From NCBI RefSeq assembly GCF_000246945.1, contig NZ_BAEX01000017.1, forward strand, positions 1 to 45,063: a stretch of DNA of 45,063 nt, given 5' to 3'. The translations under genes and the position numbers were made by a program. Positions 15,737-22,807 of the stretch are shown here, piece by piece. A model generated the notes under the pieces. It was not told the DNA's origin and did no database searches. It saw only the letters and a program-made list of their open reading frames with translations. Positions within the stretch are counted from its first letter, which is position 1; each line of letters opens with the position of its first letter. The stretch comes from Myroides injenensis M09-0166. GTDB lineage: Bacteria; Bacteroidota; Bacteroidia; Flavobacteriales; Flavobacteriaceae.

Positions 15737-17596
15737 GTGAATTACTTATCAGTAGAAAATATATCAAAGTCCTTTGGTGCAAGAACACTTTTTGAGGATG
15801 TATCTTTTGGAATTAACAAAGATCAAAAAATAGCATTTATTGCAAAAAATGGTTCTGGAAAGACGACTATACTTAATATCTTAAATGGAAGTGATTACGC
15901 TGATTCAGGACAAGTTGTAATGCGTAAGGGGATTCGTATGGAGTTTTTGTCTCAGGAGCCAAATCTACAAGACGAATTAACTATTGAAGAAAGTATTTTC
16001 GCTTCAGATAATGAGACTTTAAAGGTTATTGAGCAATATGAAAAAGCTTTAGAGAATCCTGACGATCAGGATGAATATCAAAAAGCTTTTGAAAAAATGG
16101 AAGCACATAACGCTTGGGATTTCGAAACACAGTACAAACAGATATTATTTAAATTAAAGTTAGAAGATTTAAAAGTTAAAGTAAAAACACTTTCTGGAGG
16201 ACAGAAAAAAAGGTTGGCTTTAGCTATTATTCTTATTAATCGACCTGATTTACTAATTCTGGATGAGCCTACTAACCATTTAGATCTAGAAATGATTGAA
16301 TGGCTAGAGAATTATTTTGCAAAAGAAAATATTACCTTATTTATGGTTACGCACGACCGCTTCTTTTTAGAGCGTGTTTGTAACGAAATAATAGAATTAG
16401 ATAACGGAAAAATATACCAATACAAAGGAAATTATTCTTACTATCTACAGAAAAAAGAAGAGCGCATTGCTGTTGAAAATGCTAGCATCGATAAAGCTCA
16501 AAACTTGTTTGTAAAAGAATTGTCTTGGATGAGAAGACAACCAAAAGCTAGAACTACTAAGTCAAAATCTAGAATTGACGATTTTTACGATATTAAAGAG
16601 AAAGCGCATAGTAGAAGAATAGAGCACCAGGTAGAGCTAGAAATAAATATGGAGCGTATGGGGAGCAAGATTATTGAACTTCATAAGCTGAATAAAACCT
16701 TTAATGATAAGATTATTTTAAAGGACTTTAGTTATAATTTTAACAAAGGTGAACGTATAGGTATTATTGGTAAAAATGGTACTGGTAAATCTACTTTTTT
16801 AAATATTTTGACTCAAAGTATAGTGCCAGATAATGGTAAAGTGGTTATTGGTGAAACAATAAAAATAGGGTATTATACCCAAAGTGGTATTGTGGTAAAA
16901 CCAGAACAAAAAGTAATTGATGTTATTAAAGAATTTGGGGAGTATATTCCACTGACAAAAGGGCGCTCTATTTCAGCTGCTCAGTTATTAGAACGTTTTT
17001 TATTTGATCGCAAAAAGCAATATGATTTTGTAGAGAAATTAAGTGGTGGAGAGCTAAAGCGATTATATCTATGTACAGTGTTGATTCAGAACCCTAATTT
17101 CTTAATATTAGATGAGCCTACTAATGATTTAGATATTGTAACATTAAATGTATTAGAAAGCTTCTTATTAGATTATCCAGGCTGTCTATTAGTAGTTTCT
17201 CACGATAGATACTTTATGGATAAGATTGTAGATCACTTATTTGTCTTTAGAGGGCAAGGTGAGGTAGAGGATTTTCCTGGAAACTATTCTGACTTTAGAG
17301 CGTACGAAGATAGTGCAGAGCCTATAAAAGATGAATTGCCAAAAGAAAAAGTGAACTGGAAAGAAAATCAAGTTAAAAAGGGATTAACTTTTCAAGAGCA
17401 AAAAGAATTTCAGAAAGTAGAAAGAGAAATTCAAAATTTAGAACAAGAAAAGATTAAAATAGAACTACTTTTTTCAAATGGAAAAGTAGGTGATGAAGAA
17501 ATAGAAGAGCAAGCAAATAAATTACAAAAAGTGTTAGAAAAATTAGAAGCATTAGAAGAAAAATGGTTTGAATTATCTTCTAAAATGGAAGAGTAA
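15737..17596 (+). CDS. ABC-F family ATPase (Uup-like)
   Basis: Cytosolic protein of 619 residues with two ABC cassettes and no membrane segments. The first cassette has Walker A AKNGSGKTT (Lys42), signature LSGGQKKR and Walker B LLILDEPTNHLD; the second has GKNGTGKST, LSGGELKR and LILDEPTNDLD. A charged linker joins them and the last about 70 residues form a glutamate/lysine-rich coiled coil, as in Uup. ABC-F proteins act on ribosomes or, for Uup, on translation and DNA precise excision; a resistance-type member cannot be excluded but the coiled-coil tail points to the housekeeping type. The start is GTG: the next residues NYLSVENISKSFG align with the beginning of the first cassette and no ATG precedes it in frame. 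Confidence 0.93.
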   Translation: MNYLSVENISKSFGARTLFEDVSFGINKDQKIAFIAKNGSGKTTILNILNGSDYADSGQVVMRKGIRMEFLSQEPNLQDELTIEESIFASDNETLKVIEQYEKALENPDDQDEYQKAFEKMEAHNAWDFETQYKQILFKLKLEDLKVKVKTLSGGQKKRLALAIILINRPDLLILDEPTNHLDLEMIEWLENYFAKENITLFMVTHDRFFLERVCNEIIELDNGKIYQYKGNYSYYLQKKEERIAVENASIDKAQNLFVKELSWMRRQPKARTTKSKSRIDDFYDIKEKAHSRRIEHQVELEINMERMGSKIIELHKLNKTFNDKIILKDFSYNFNKGERIGIIGKNGTGKSTFLNILTQSIVPDNGKVVIGETIKIGYYTQSGIVVKPEQKVIDVIKEFGEYIPLTKGRSISAAQLLERFLFDRKKQYDFVEKLSGGELKRLYLCTVLIQNPNFLILDEPTNDLDIVTLNVLESFLLDYPGCLLVVSHDRYFMDKIVDHLFVFRGQGEVEDFPGNYSDFRAYEDSAEPIKDELPKEKVNWKENQVKKGLTFQEQKEFQKVEREIQNLEQEKIKIELLFSNGKVGDEEIEEQANKLQKVLEKLEALEEKWFELSSKMEE

Positions 17597-17613
17597 TTAA
17601 TGCTTAAAATAAG

Positions 17614-17657
17614 TAAAAAAAACAAGGTATTTCGCAGGTGAAATACCTTGTTTTTTT
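17614..17657 (+). terminator. terminator of the ABC-F gene
   Basis: AACAAGGTATTTC (17621-17633) pairs with GAAATACCTTGTT (17640-17652), with further A/T pairs outside and a seven-T tail. Confidence 0.92.
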
Positions 17658-17840
17658 GTTTCAAAACTATCATTTTTTATTTTTCGTCATTTAATTTATG
17701 AAGTTTTTTGGCATTTTTGCAATTTTTTTTATAGGATTTTTTTAAGTTTTAAGTGTGTGATTTTCAGTATATTATTGTTTTTAACTTGTTAAAAATATCA
17801 TTAATTACCCCCAAAAAATAGGTGGTTATAAAAAAGGGAG

Positions 17841-17848
17841 TAACTTTG
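17841..17848 (+). promoter_or_regulatory. -7 box upstream of the lysozyme-fold protein gene
   Basis: TAACTTTG, 47 bases before the ATG chosen at 17895. The interval 17658-17840 is AT-rich and shows no gene. Confidence 0.5.
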
Positions 17849-17894
17849 CACTCAGAAATTTCAAGTGGTGACAGGGCTTGAGAAATTAAATTTA

Positions 17895-18530
17895 ATGAGA
17901 AAAAAATGTTCTTTTTTTATTGGATTTGTTCTATTAATTGGAGGTGTAATTTCAGGTTTTAAGAAGTATGAAATTACGTTGATCGAACAGTACAAAATAC
18001 TGCCAGAACAGCCTTTATTTTATTCTTACCCTCTTTTAGAGGAAGAATCTACTAATAGTTCAATTCCTTTTATAGGAAAGACCTATGTTGGTTTTAAACA
18101 AGCCTTAGGTATACGTGAATCAAATGGATTATACAAAATAGTTAATTCATATGGTTATATGGGAAAATATCAATTTGGTAAATTAGCACTAAAATCAATT
18201 GGTATAACGGATTCTAAATCTTTTTTAAATAATCCTTTGATACAAGAAAAAGCATTTGATGCTTTAGTATCAAAAAATAAATGGATATTAAGAGAAGAGA
18301 TAGAAAGATTCGATGGAAAAAAAATAGGTGGAATCACAATTACTGAATCAGGTATTTTAGCTGCTGCTCATTTAGGTGGAGCTGGATCGGTAAGACGTTT
18401 TTTAAGAAGTAATGGACTGAATGGTTTTAATGATGGTTTTGGTACTTCTATTAAAACGTATTTAAAAAAATTCAGTGGCTATGATGTTTCTTTAATAGAA
18501 GCAGATAGAAATGCTATAGTAGCGCTATAA
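17895..18530 (+). CDS. exported lysozyme-fold (transglycosylase-like) protein
   Basis: A 211-residue protein. I place the start at the ATG at 17895, because MRKKCSFFIGFVLLIGGVIS is a good signal or anchor; in-frame GTG codons at 17865 and 17868 would add about ten unlikely residues. Residues about 70-125 contain GIRESNG followed by YGYMGKYQFGKLALKSIGI, the pattern of lysozyme-like transglycosylases in which the Glu of RES (Glu75) would be catalytic; the later AAHLGGAGSVRRFL also fits that fold. It probably acts on peptidoglycan outside the inner membrane. It is transcribed alone, with a -7 box before and a 15-base-pair hairpin terminator after it. Substrate and timing are not known. Confidence 0.75.
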   Translation: MRKKCSFFIGFVLLIGGVISGFKKYEITLIEQYKILPEQPLFYSYPLLEEESTNSSIPFIGKTYVGFKQALGIRESNGLYKIVNSYGYMGKYQFGKLALKSIGITDSKSFLNNPLIQEKAFDALVSKNKWILREEIERFDGKKIGGITITESGILAAAHLGGAGSVRRFLRSNGLNGFNDGFGTSIKTYLKKFSGYDVSLIEADRNAIVAL

Positions 18531-18576
18531 TCTTTCATACGAAGACTAAGGTTATTATAAAGTTAATTAATAAATG

Positions 18577-18613
18577 AGAAGAGGTAGTCAATTTTGACTA
18601 CCTCTTCTCTTTT
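18577..18613 (+). terminator. terminator before the trpB leader
   Basis: AGAAGAGGTAGTCAA (18577-18591) pairs perfectly with TTGACTACCTCTTCT (18594-18608), loop TT, then CTCTTTTT. It isolates trpB from the upstream gene. Confidence 0.92.
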
Positions 18614-18625
18614 TATGTAAAAGTT

Positions 18626-18656
18626 TTTGGAAGATTAAAAATTAATACTACTTTTG
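18626..18656 (+). promoter_or_regulatory. promoter of the trpB leader transcript
   Basis: TTTG (18626-18629), 19 bases, TACTTTTG (18649-18656): full Bacteroidota consensus. Initiation would fall near 18663, about 16 bases before the leader-peptide ATG. Confidence 0.85.
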
Positions 18657-18662
18657 TAATCA

Positions 18663-18818
18663 ATAACATAGAAAAGAAATGAATATTATTCTTACAAATA
18701 CTTGGTGGTGGAGTGCACTTACGTCAAATGTCGTGAGCAGTCCTTGCTATGTATATATAAGATAAATGCAATATATATAATTATGAAAAGGCTTGTCACA
18801 CGACAAGCCTTTTTTTTT
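18663..18818 (+). promoter_or_regulatory. tryptophan attenuator upstream of trpB
   Basis: The leader RNA offers mutually exclusive stems. Segment 1 CTTACG (18718-18723) can pair with segment 2 CGTGAG (18732-18737). Segment 2, as TGTCGTG (18729-18735), can instead pair with CACGACA (18799-18805) in the terminator, forming an antiterminator. If segment 2 is occupied, AAAAGGCTTGTC (18786-18797) pairs with GACAAGCCTTTT (18802-18813), loop ACAC, giving a 12-base-pair terminator with a T run to 18818. A ribosome stalled at the Trp codons (18703-18711) would mask segment 1 and so favour antitermination and trpB expression. Confidence 0.82.
18679..18765 (+). CDS. trp leader peptide with three consecutive Trp codons
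   Basis: A 28-codon open frame, ATG at 18679 and TAA at 18763-18765. It contains TGG TGG TGG at 18703-18711 (peptide segment NTWWWSALTSN). Three adjacent Trp codons in a short frame, directly after a consensus promoter and ahead of a terminator and trpB, is the classical design of a ribosome-mediated attenuator: low charged tRNA-Trp stalls the ribosome there. The peptide itself is probably without further function. The frame is too short for normal gene finders. Confidence 0.85.
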   Translation: MNIILTNTWWWSALTSNVVSSPCYVYIR

Positions 18819-18851
18819 GTGCCTAAAAATTAATAATTAAAAAATATAGAT

Positions 18852-20033
18852 ATGAGATTTCAAGTTGATAAAGATGGTTTTTACGGAAGATTTGGAGGGG
18901 CTTTTATTCCTGAAGCTTTAGAAAATAATATTGCTGCATTACAAGAAGCATATCAAACTATTATCCAAGAGGAAAGTTTTAAAGAAGAGCTTAATTCGTT
19001 ATTACAAGATTATGTAGGTAGGCCGACACCGCTGTATCACGCTGCTAACTTATCTAAGAAATATAACACTAATGTTTATTTAAAGAGAGAAGATTTATGC
19101 CATACAGGAGCTCACAAAATTAATAATACTATCGGGCAGATTCTTTTAGCTAAAAGACTTGGTAAACAAAAAATAGTAGCGGAGACTGGTGCTGGACAGC
19201 ATGGGGTAGCGACAGCTACAGTTTGTGCTTTGATGGGCATGGAGTGTATTGTATTTATGGGGGCATTAGATATTAAACGTCAAGCGCCAAATGTTGCCCG
19301 TATGAAAATGTTAGGGGCTGAGGTAAGAGCAGCTGAATCAGGAGCTAAAACATTAAAAGAAGCAGTTGATGAAGCATTGTTATACTGGATTGATAATGCA
19401 GAGGATACTTTCTATTTGATAGGTTCTGCAGTAGGGCCACACCCTTATCCTGATATGGTTAGTAGATTTCAATCGGTCATCTCTGAGGAAATAAAAAAAC
19501 AATTAAAAGAGAAAGAGGGAAGAGAAAATCCCGATTATGTTATTGCATGTGTAGGTGGAGGAAGTAATGCTGCTGGTGCTTTTTATCATTTTTTAGAAAA
19601 TGATGATGTTAAGTTAATTGTTGCAGAAGGTGGAGGAGAGGGAGTAGATAATCTTAAGACAGCTGCTACTTCCTTTGTAGGAAAAGAAGGGGTGCTACAC
19701 GGCAGTAAGACTTTGTTTATGCAAGATGAAAAAGGAGAGCCTTTAGAAGCTTATTCTATTTCAGCAGGTTTAGATTATCCTGGTTTTGGACCTTTATATG
19801 CACATATGAAAGAATTAAATAGAACAGAATTCTTTGCTATTTTGGATGATGAAGCTATGCAAGCAGGATTAAACTTATGTAGAGAGGAAGGAATTATACC
19901 TGCAATTGAGAGTTCGCATGCATTAGCAGTATTAGATAAAAGGAAGTTTAATGAGGATGATATTGTAGTTATTAATTTATCTGGTAGAGGAGATAAAGAT
20001 TTAGATAATTATCGCTCTTATTTTGAGTTCTAA
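18852..20033 (+). CDS. trpB: tryptophan synthase beta chain
   Basis: PLP enzyme that joins indole and serine to tryptophan; normally works with TrpA, which supplies indole. The 393 residues are the standard TrpB1 length. PLP lysine is Lys89 in HTGAHKINN; the substrate-activating Glu is in AETGAGQHG; the phosphate-binding loop is GGGSNAAG; REDLCHTGAHK is intact. The gene is monocistronic here: its own promoter, leader peptide and attenuator precede it, and a 38-base palindromic terminator followed by the opposing fumC gene ends it. No trpA or other trp gene is in the window. Expression is predicted to rise when charged tRNA-Trp is scarce. Confidence 0.97.
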   Translation: MRFQVDKDGFYGRFGGAFIPEALENNIAALQEAYQTIIQEESFKEELNSLLQDYVGRPTPLYHAANLSKKYNTNVYLKREDLCHTGAHKINNTIGQILLAKRLGKQKIVAETGAGQHGVATATVCALMGMECIVFMGALDIKRQAPNVARMKMLGAEVRAAESGAKTLKEAVDEALLYWIDNAEDTFYLIGSAVGPHPYPDMVSRFQSVISEEIKKQLKEKEGRENPDYVIACVGGGSNAAGAFYHFLENDDVKLIVAEGGGEGVDNLKTAATSFVGKEGVLHGSKTLFMQDEKGEPLEAYSISAGLDYPGFGPLYAHMKELNRTEFFAILDDEAMQAGLNLCREEGIIPAIESSHALAVLDKRKFNEDDIVVINLSGRGDKDLDNYRSYFEF

Positions 20034-20058
20034 AATTTTAATACTTTTATATAAAAAG

Positions 20059-20096
20059 AAATTCCTAATTGATAATTAATTATCAATTAGGAATTT
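20059..20096. terminator. bidirectional terminator between trpB and fumC
   Basis: Perfect 38-base palindrome (arms of 19, core ATTCCTAATTGATAATTA) between convergent genes, with A-rich and T-rich shoulders. Confidence 0.85.
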
Positions 20097-20120
20097 TGCT
20101 TATGTAGTTAAAATTTAAAA

Positions 20121-21521
20121 TTAAAGATTTATTTCTCCTACCATTTTACTTGGATCAACTAACTGATCAAACTCTTCAGCAGTAACATATCCAAGGCGAA
20201 CAGCTTCGTCTTTTAAAGTTGTACCATTTTGATGAGCTGTTTGTGCAATTTCAGCTGCTTTGTAATAACCTATTTTTGGATTTAGAGCAGTGACTAACAT
20301 TAGCGAATTATCTACTAATTCTTTAATTCGTTTAGTATTTGGTTCTATTCCTTGTGCACAATGAATATCAAAAGATACACAAGCTTCACCAATTAATGTA
20401 GCAGATTGTAAGAAGTTAGCTGCCATTATCGGTTTGAATACATTTAACTCATAATGTCCTTGAGAACCACTAAAGCTGATTGCAACATCATTACCGATTA
20501 CTTGTGCCGCTACCATTGTTAAAGCTTCACATTGCGTAGGATTTACTTTACCAGGCATGATAGAAGAACCTGGTTCATTTGCTGGTATTATAATTTCACC
20601 AATTCCTGAACGAGGTCCCGATGCCATCATACGAATATCGTTTGCTATTTTATAAAGCGATACAGCTAATTGTTTTAATGCGCCATGTGTTTCTACAATA
20701 GCATCGTGAGAAGCAAGTGCTTCAAATTTATTTTGTGCCGTTACGAAAGGTAACTCCGTGAATTTAGCGATATATTCAGCTACTTTTACATCATATCCTT
20801 TTGGAGTATTTAATCCTGTTCCTACAGCTGTTCCTCCTAATGCTAGTTCTGATAAATGAGCTAATGTATTTTTTAAAGCTTTTAAGCCATAATCTAATTG
20901 TGCTACATAACCCGAAATTTCTTGTCCTAGCGTAAGTGGTGTTGCATCCATTAAGTGTGTTCTACCAATTTTTACGACATCTTTAAATTCCTTTGCTTTT
21001 TGTGCAAGTGTATTTCGCAATTGTGTTACCCCAGGAATAGTATATTCAACCACTGCTTTATAAGCCGCAATATGCATAGCGGTTGGGAAAGTATCATTTG
21101 ATGATTGTGATTTATTTACATCGTCATTTGCTTTTAGAATGCTTTCACCTTCACCAATTTTGCCACCAGCAGCTACTTGAGCGCGGTTAGCTATCACTTC
21201 ATTAAGATTCATGTTAGATTGTGTACCAGAACCAGTTTGCCAGATTACTAATGGGAATTGATCATTTAGTTTACCAGCTAGTATTTCGTCGCAAACAGAT
21301 GATATAGCATTCCTTTTTTCAATAGATAATACACCTAAATCGTAATTAGCCCAAGCTGCTGCTTTTTTTAGATAAGCAAACGCTTCTATTATTTCATGAG
21401 GCATTGATGCTTCAGGTCCGATTTTAAAATTGTTTCTTGAACGTTCTGTTTGTGCTCCCCAATACTTATCAGCAGGTACTTTAACTTCTCCGATAGTGTC
21501 TTTTTCTATTCTATATTCCAT
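20121..21521 (-). CDS. fumC: class II fumarate hydratase
   Basis: Interconverts fumarate and malate in the citric acid cycle; iron-independent homotetramer. The 466 residues are typical. The fumarase/aspartase signature [15 protein letters not shown] begins at Gly318, with catalytic Ser319 and Lys325/Asn327. Upstream motifs [13 protein letters not shown] and [16 protein letters not shown] are intact; the latter carries the catalytic-site His. TATPVT-type variation between fumarase and aspartase favours fumarase here ([24 protein letters not shown]). It is transcribed alone toward trpB and shares the palindromic terminator. An imperfect inverted repeat GATACT...AGTATC lies upstream near 21555-21576; I cannot say if it is an operator. 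Confidence 0.96.
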   Translation of the reverse strand: MEYRIEKDTIGEVKVPADKYWGAQTERSRNNFKIGPEASMPHEIIEAFAYLKKAAAWANYDLGVLSIEKRNAISSVCDEILAGKLNDQFPLVIWQTGSGTQSNMNLNEVIANRAQVAAGGKIGEGESILKANDDVNKSQSSNDTFPTAMHIAAYKAVVEYTIPGVTQLRNTLAQKAKEFKDVVKIGRTHLMDATPLTLGQEISGYVAQLDYGLKALKNTLAHLSELALGGTAVGTGLNTPKGYDVKVAEYIAKFTELPFVTAQNKFEALASHDAIVETHGALKQLAVSLYKIANDIRMMASGPRSGIGEIIIPANEPGSSIMPGKVNPTQCEALTMVAAQVIGNDVAISFSGSQGHYELNVFKPIMAANFLQSATLIGEACVSFDIHCAQGIEPNTKRIKELVDNSLMLVTALNPKIGYYKAAEIAQTAHQNGTTLKDEAVRLGYVTAEEFDQLVDPSKMVGEINL

Positions 21522-21630
21522 AATATTATTATTTATAAATCTATTAGATAAAGATACTGAAATTATTTAGTATCATTCTAAATGAGTTTTGAATATTTCT
21601 CTAAGACTAGGTCAAAAAAGAAAAAGTATG

Positions 21631-21638
21631 TATATTTG
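21631..21638 (+). promoter_or_regulatory. -7 box upstream of the 58-residue membrane protein gene
   Basis: TATATTTG, 30 bases before the ATG at 21668. No clear -33 element. Confidence 0.5.
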
Positions 21639-21667
21639 AGGCGTATATACAAATAAATCCGGAAAAA

Positions 21668-21844
21668 ATGTTTGAATTTCAACAGTATTTAGGTTTCATC
21701 GTCGGCATGACTGTTATCACCATGGCGTTTTGGCTCTTGATATTTTTAGTAGGTTTCGCTTGTTATTGGGCTGCCGGAGGTGCAAGAGAGTTCTTAAAAG
21801 AGAAGAAAGCTAAAAGACAACAATTAGAAGAAAGTCAAATGTAA
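21668..21844 (+). CDS. small single-span membrane protein (58 aa)
   Basis: A short gene with 58 codons. Residues about 8-37 are hydrophobic (GFIVGMTVITMAFWLLIFLV within them) and form one membrane span; the last 20 residues are charged (REFLKEKKAKRQQLEES) and would lie in the cytosol. A -7 box TATATTTG lies 30 bases upstream, and a perfect 12-base-pair terminator begins 19 bases after the stop, so it is a complete transcription unit. I do not recognise a family. Candidates are small regulators of membrane complexes, but that is a guess; the expression unit itself is well supported. Confidence 0.72.
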   Translation: MFEFQQYLGFIVGMTVITMAFWLLIFLVGFACYWAAGGAREFLKEKKAKRQQLEESQM

Positions 21845-21862
21845 TATTTGACTTACTAGAAT

Positions 21863-21894
21863 AAAAGTCAGTATAAACCATACTGACTTTTTTT
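21863..21894 (+). terminator. terminator of the small membrane protein gene
   Basis: AAAAGTCAGTAT (21863-21874), loop AAACC, ATACTGACTTTT (21880-21891), then T to 21894. Confidence 0.92.
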
Positions 21895-22117
21895 ATACGC
21901 TATATTTAACGTTGTATTAAATGAGTAACCTCGTAGTATTAATCTATAGAGCGTTCTCATCTTAAATGTAGCTACTTACTTCTTCAGTAAACCATTAGAA
22001 TCCAGTTCGATTATAAAAAGCACTGTTTATAAATATTGAGTGAAATTAAAGGAGTTATAACTAAAGCGATATTCTGACAAACTGCCAAAGGTTACTTCCC
22101 AGTTCTGTTAATATGTT

Positions 22118-22142
22118 ATCATTATCCGAAATGATTTTTTTG
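22118..22142 (+). terminator. terminator-like hairpin without an assigned gene
   Basis: ATCATT (22118-22123), loop ATCCGA, AATGAT (22130-22135), followed by a run of T. The stem is only six pairs. No open frame ends just before it. Confidence 0.4.
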
Positions 22143-22272
22143 GAAAATAAAATCATATTAATTAAAAGATAGTTTTGAATTATATGAGTAATTCATTGCT
22201 AAATCAGTGCAAATGAGTCTATATTGAGTCCATAGTGAGACTATTAAAACGCAGGAATTTAATGGAGGCACA

Positions 22273-22371
22273 ATGGATGCATTATGCAATGATTTTACTT
22301 CCATTGCGGATTATATTGCACCAAGGGTAGTTCCGTTCTATATTGATGTACATTATTATTTGTATAAATAA
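22273..22371 (+). pseudogene. possible gene remnant or orphan short frame
   Basis: ATG at 22273, 32 codons, TAA at 22369-22371; the frame is open further upstream to a TGA near 22227. The encoded segment (for example TSIADYIAPRVVPFYIDV) has a protein-like composition and the DNA is less AT-rich than its surroundings. There is no recognisable family. It may be the tail of a decayed gene or chance. Confidence 0.2.
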
Positions 22372-22433
22372 AGCTTGTGATATGTACTCTGTAGGGAGTG
22401 TGATGACAGACTTAGATAGAATAGTGAATAAGT

Positions 22434-22468
22434 AAAAAGAGCCAAGGGAAATCCCTTAGCTTCTTTTT
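22434..22468 (+). terminator. hairpin with T tail, gene not identified
   Basis: GCCAAGGGA (22441-22449) pairs with TCCCTTAGC (22452-22460) with one mismatch, extended by A/T pairs and followed by TTCTTTTT. It could end a transcript starting near the -7-like box at 22170. Confidence 0.6.
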
Positions 22469-22764
22469 GATTTATAGTTAAAGTTAGTTAGTTTTCAGAA
22501 GTATTTCTTGTAGTGCTAAATAGTAATTCATGTGAATTTTAGATATTATTTAGCTTAATAAAGAGTTAGCAATATATATCTAAAAGTTTAATACTGCAAG
22601 ATAATTTTTGTTTTTTTATTGATAATATTTTTTTTATTAAACTGTATTGAATTATATATAATTTAATAGAATTATAATTGATAATAATATTTATCGGTAT
22701 TCAGATTTCGATTTACCTGCTCTTATTTAATCGTAGAACCTTAATCAACAGTCTAATATTAAAG

Positions 22765-22801
22765 CAAGAGCTACTATATTTCTTAAGTATAGTAGCTCTT
22801 G
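22765..22801 (-). terminator. hairpin downstream of the outer-membrane receptor gene
   Basis: CAAGAGCTACTATA (22765-22778) and TATAGTAGCTCTTG (22788-22801) form a perfect 14-base-pair stem. On the minus strand the following T run is short (GCTTTAATATT), so termination may be partial. Confidence 0.7.
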
Positions 22802-22807
22802 TGTTAA

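Larger units (their letters stand above)
21895..22764. other. long gene-poor interval
   Basis: About 870 bases without a convincing gene. It holds a terminator-like hairpin at 22118-22142, a -7-like TAGTTTTG at 22170-22177, a locally less AT-rich stretch (about 22255-22335) with a short open frame, and a second hairpin at 22434-22468. Two hairpins with T tails but no matching genes suggest either decayed genes or small untranslated transcripts. Confidence 0.45.

Noticed and set aside
21545-21580. Inverted repeat upstream of fumC as an operator
   Set aside because: Only about six base pairs are complementary (GATACT / AGTATC) in very AT-rich DNA, so chance cannot be excluded.
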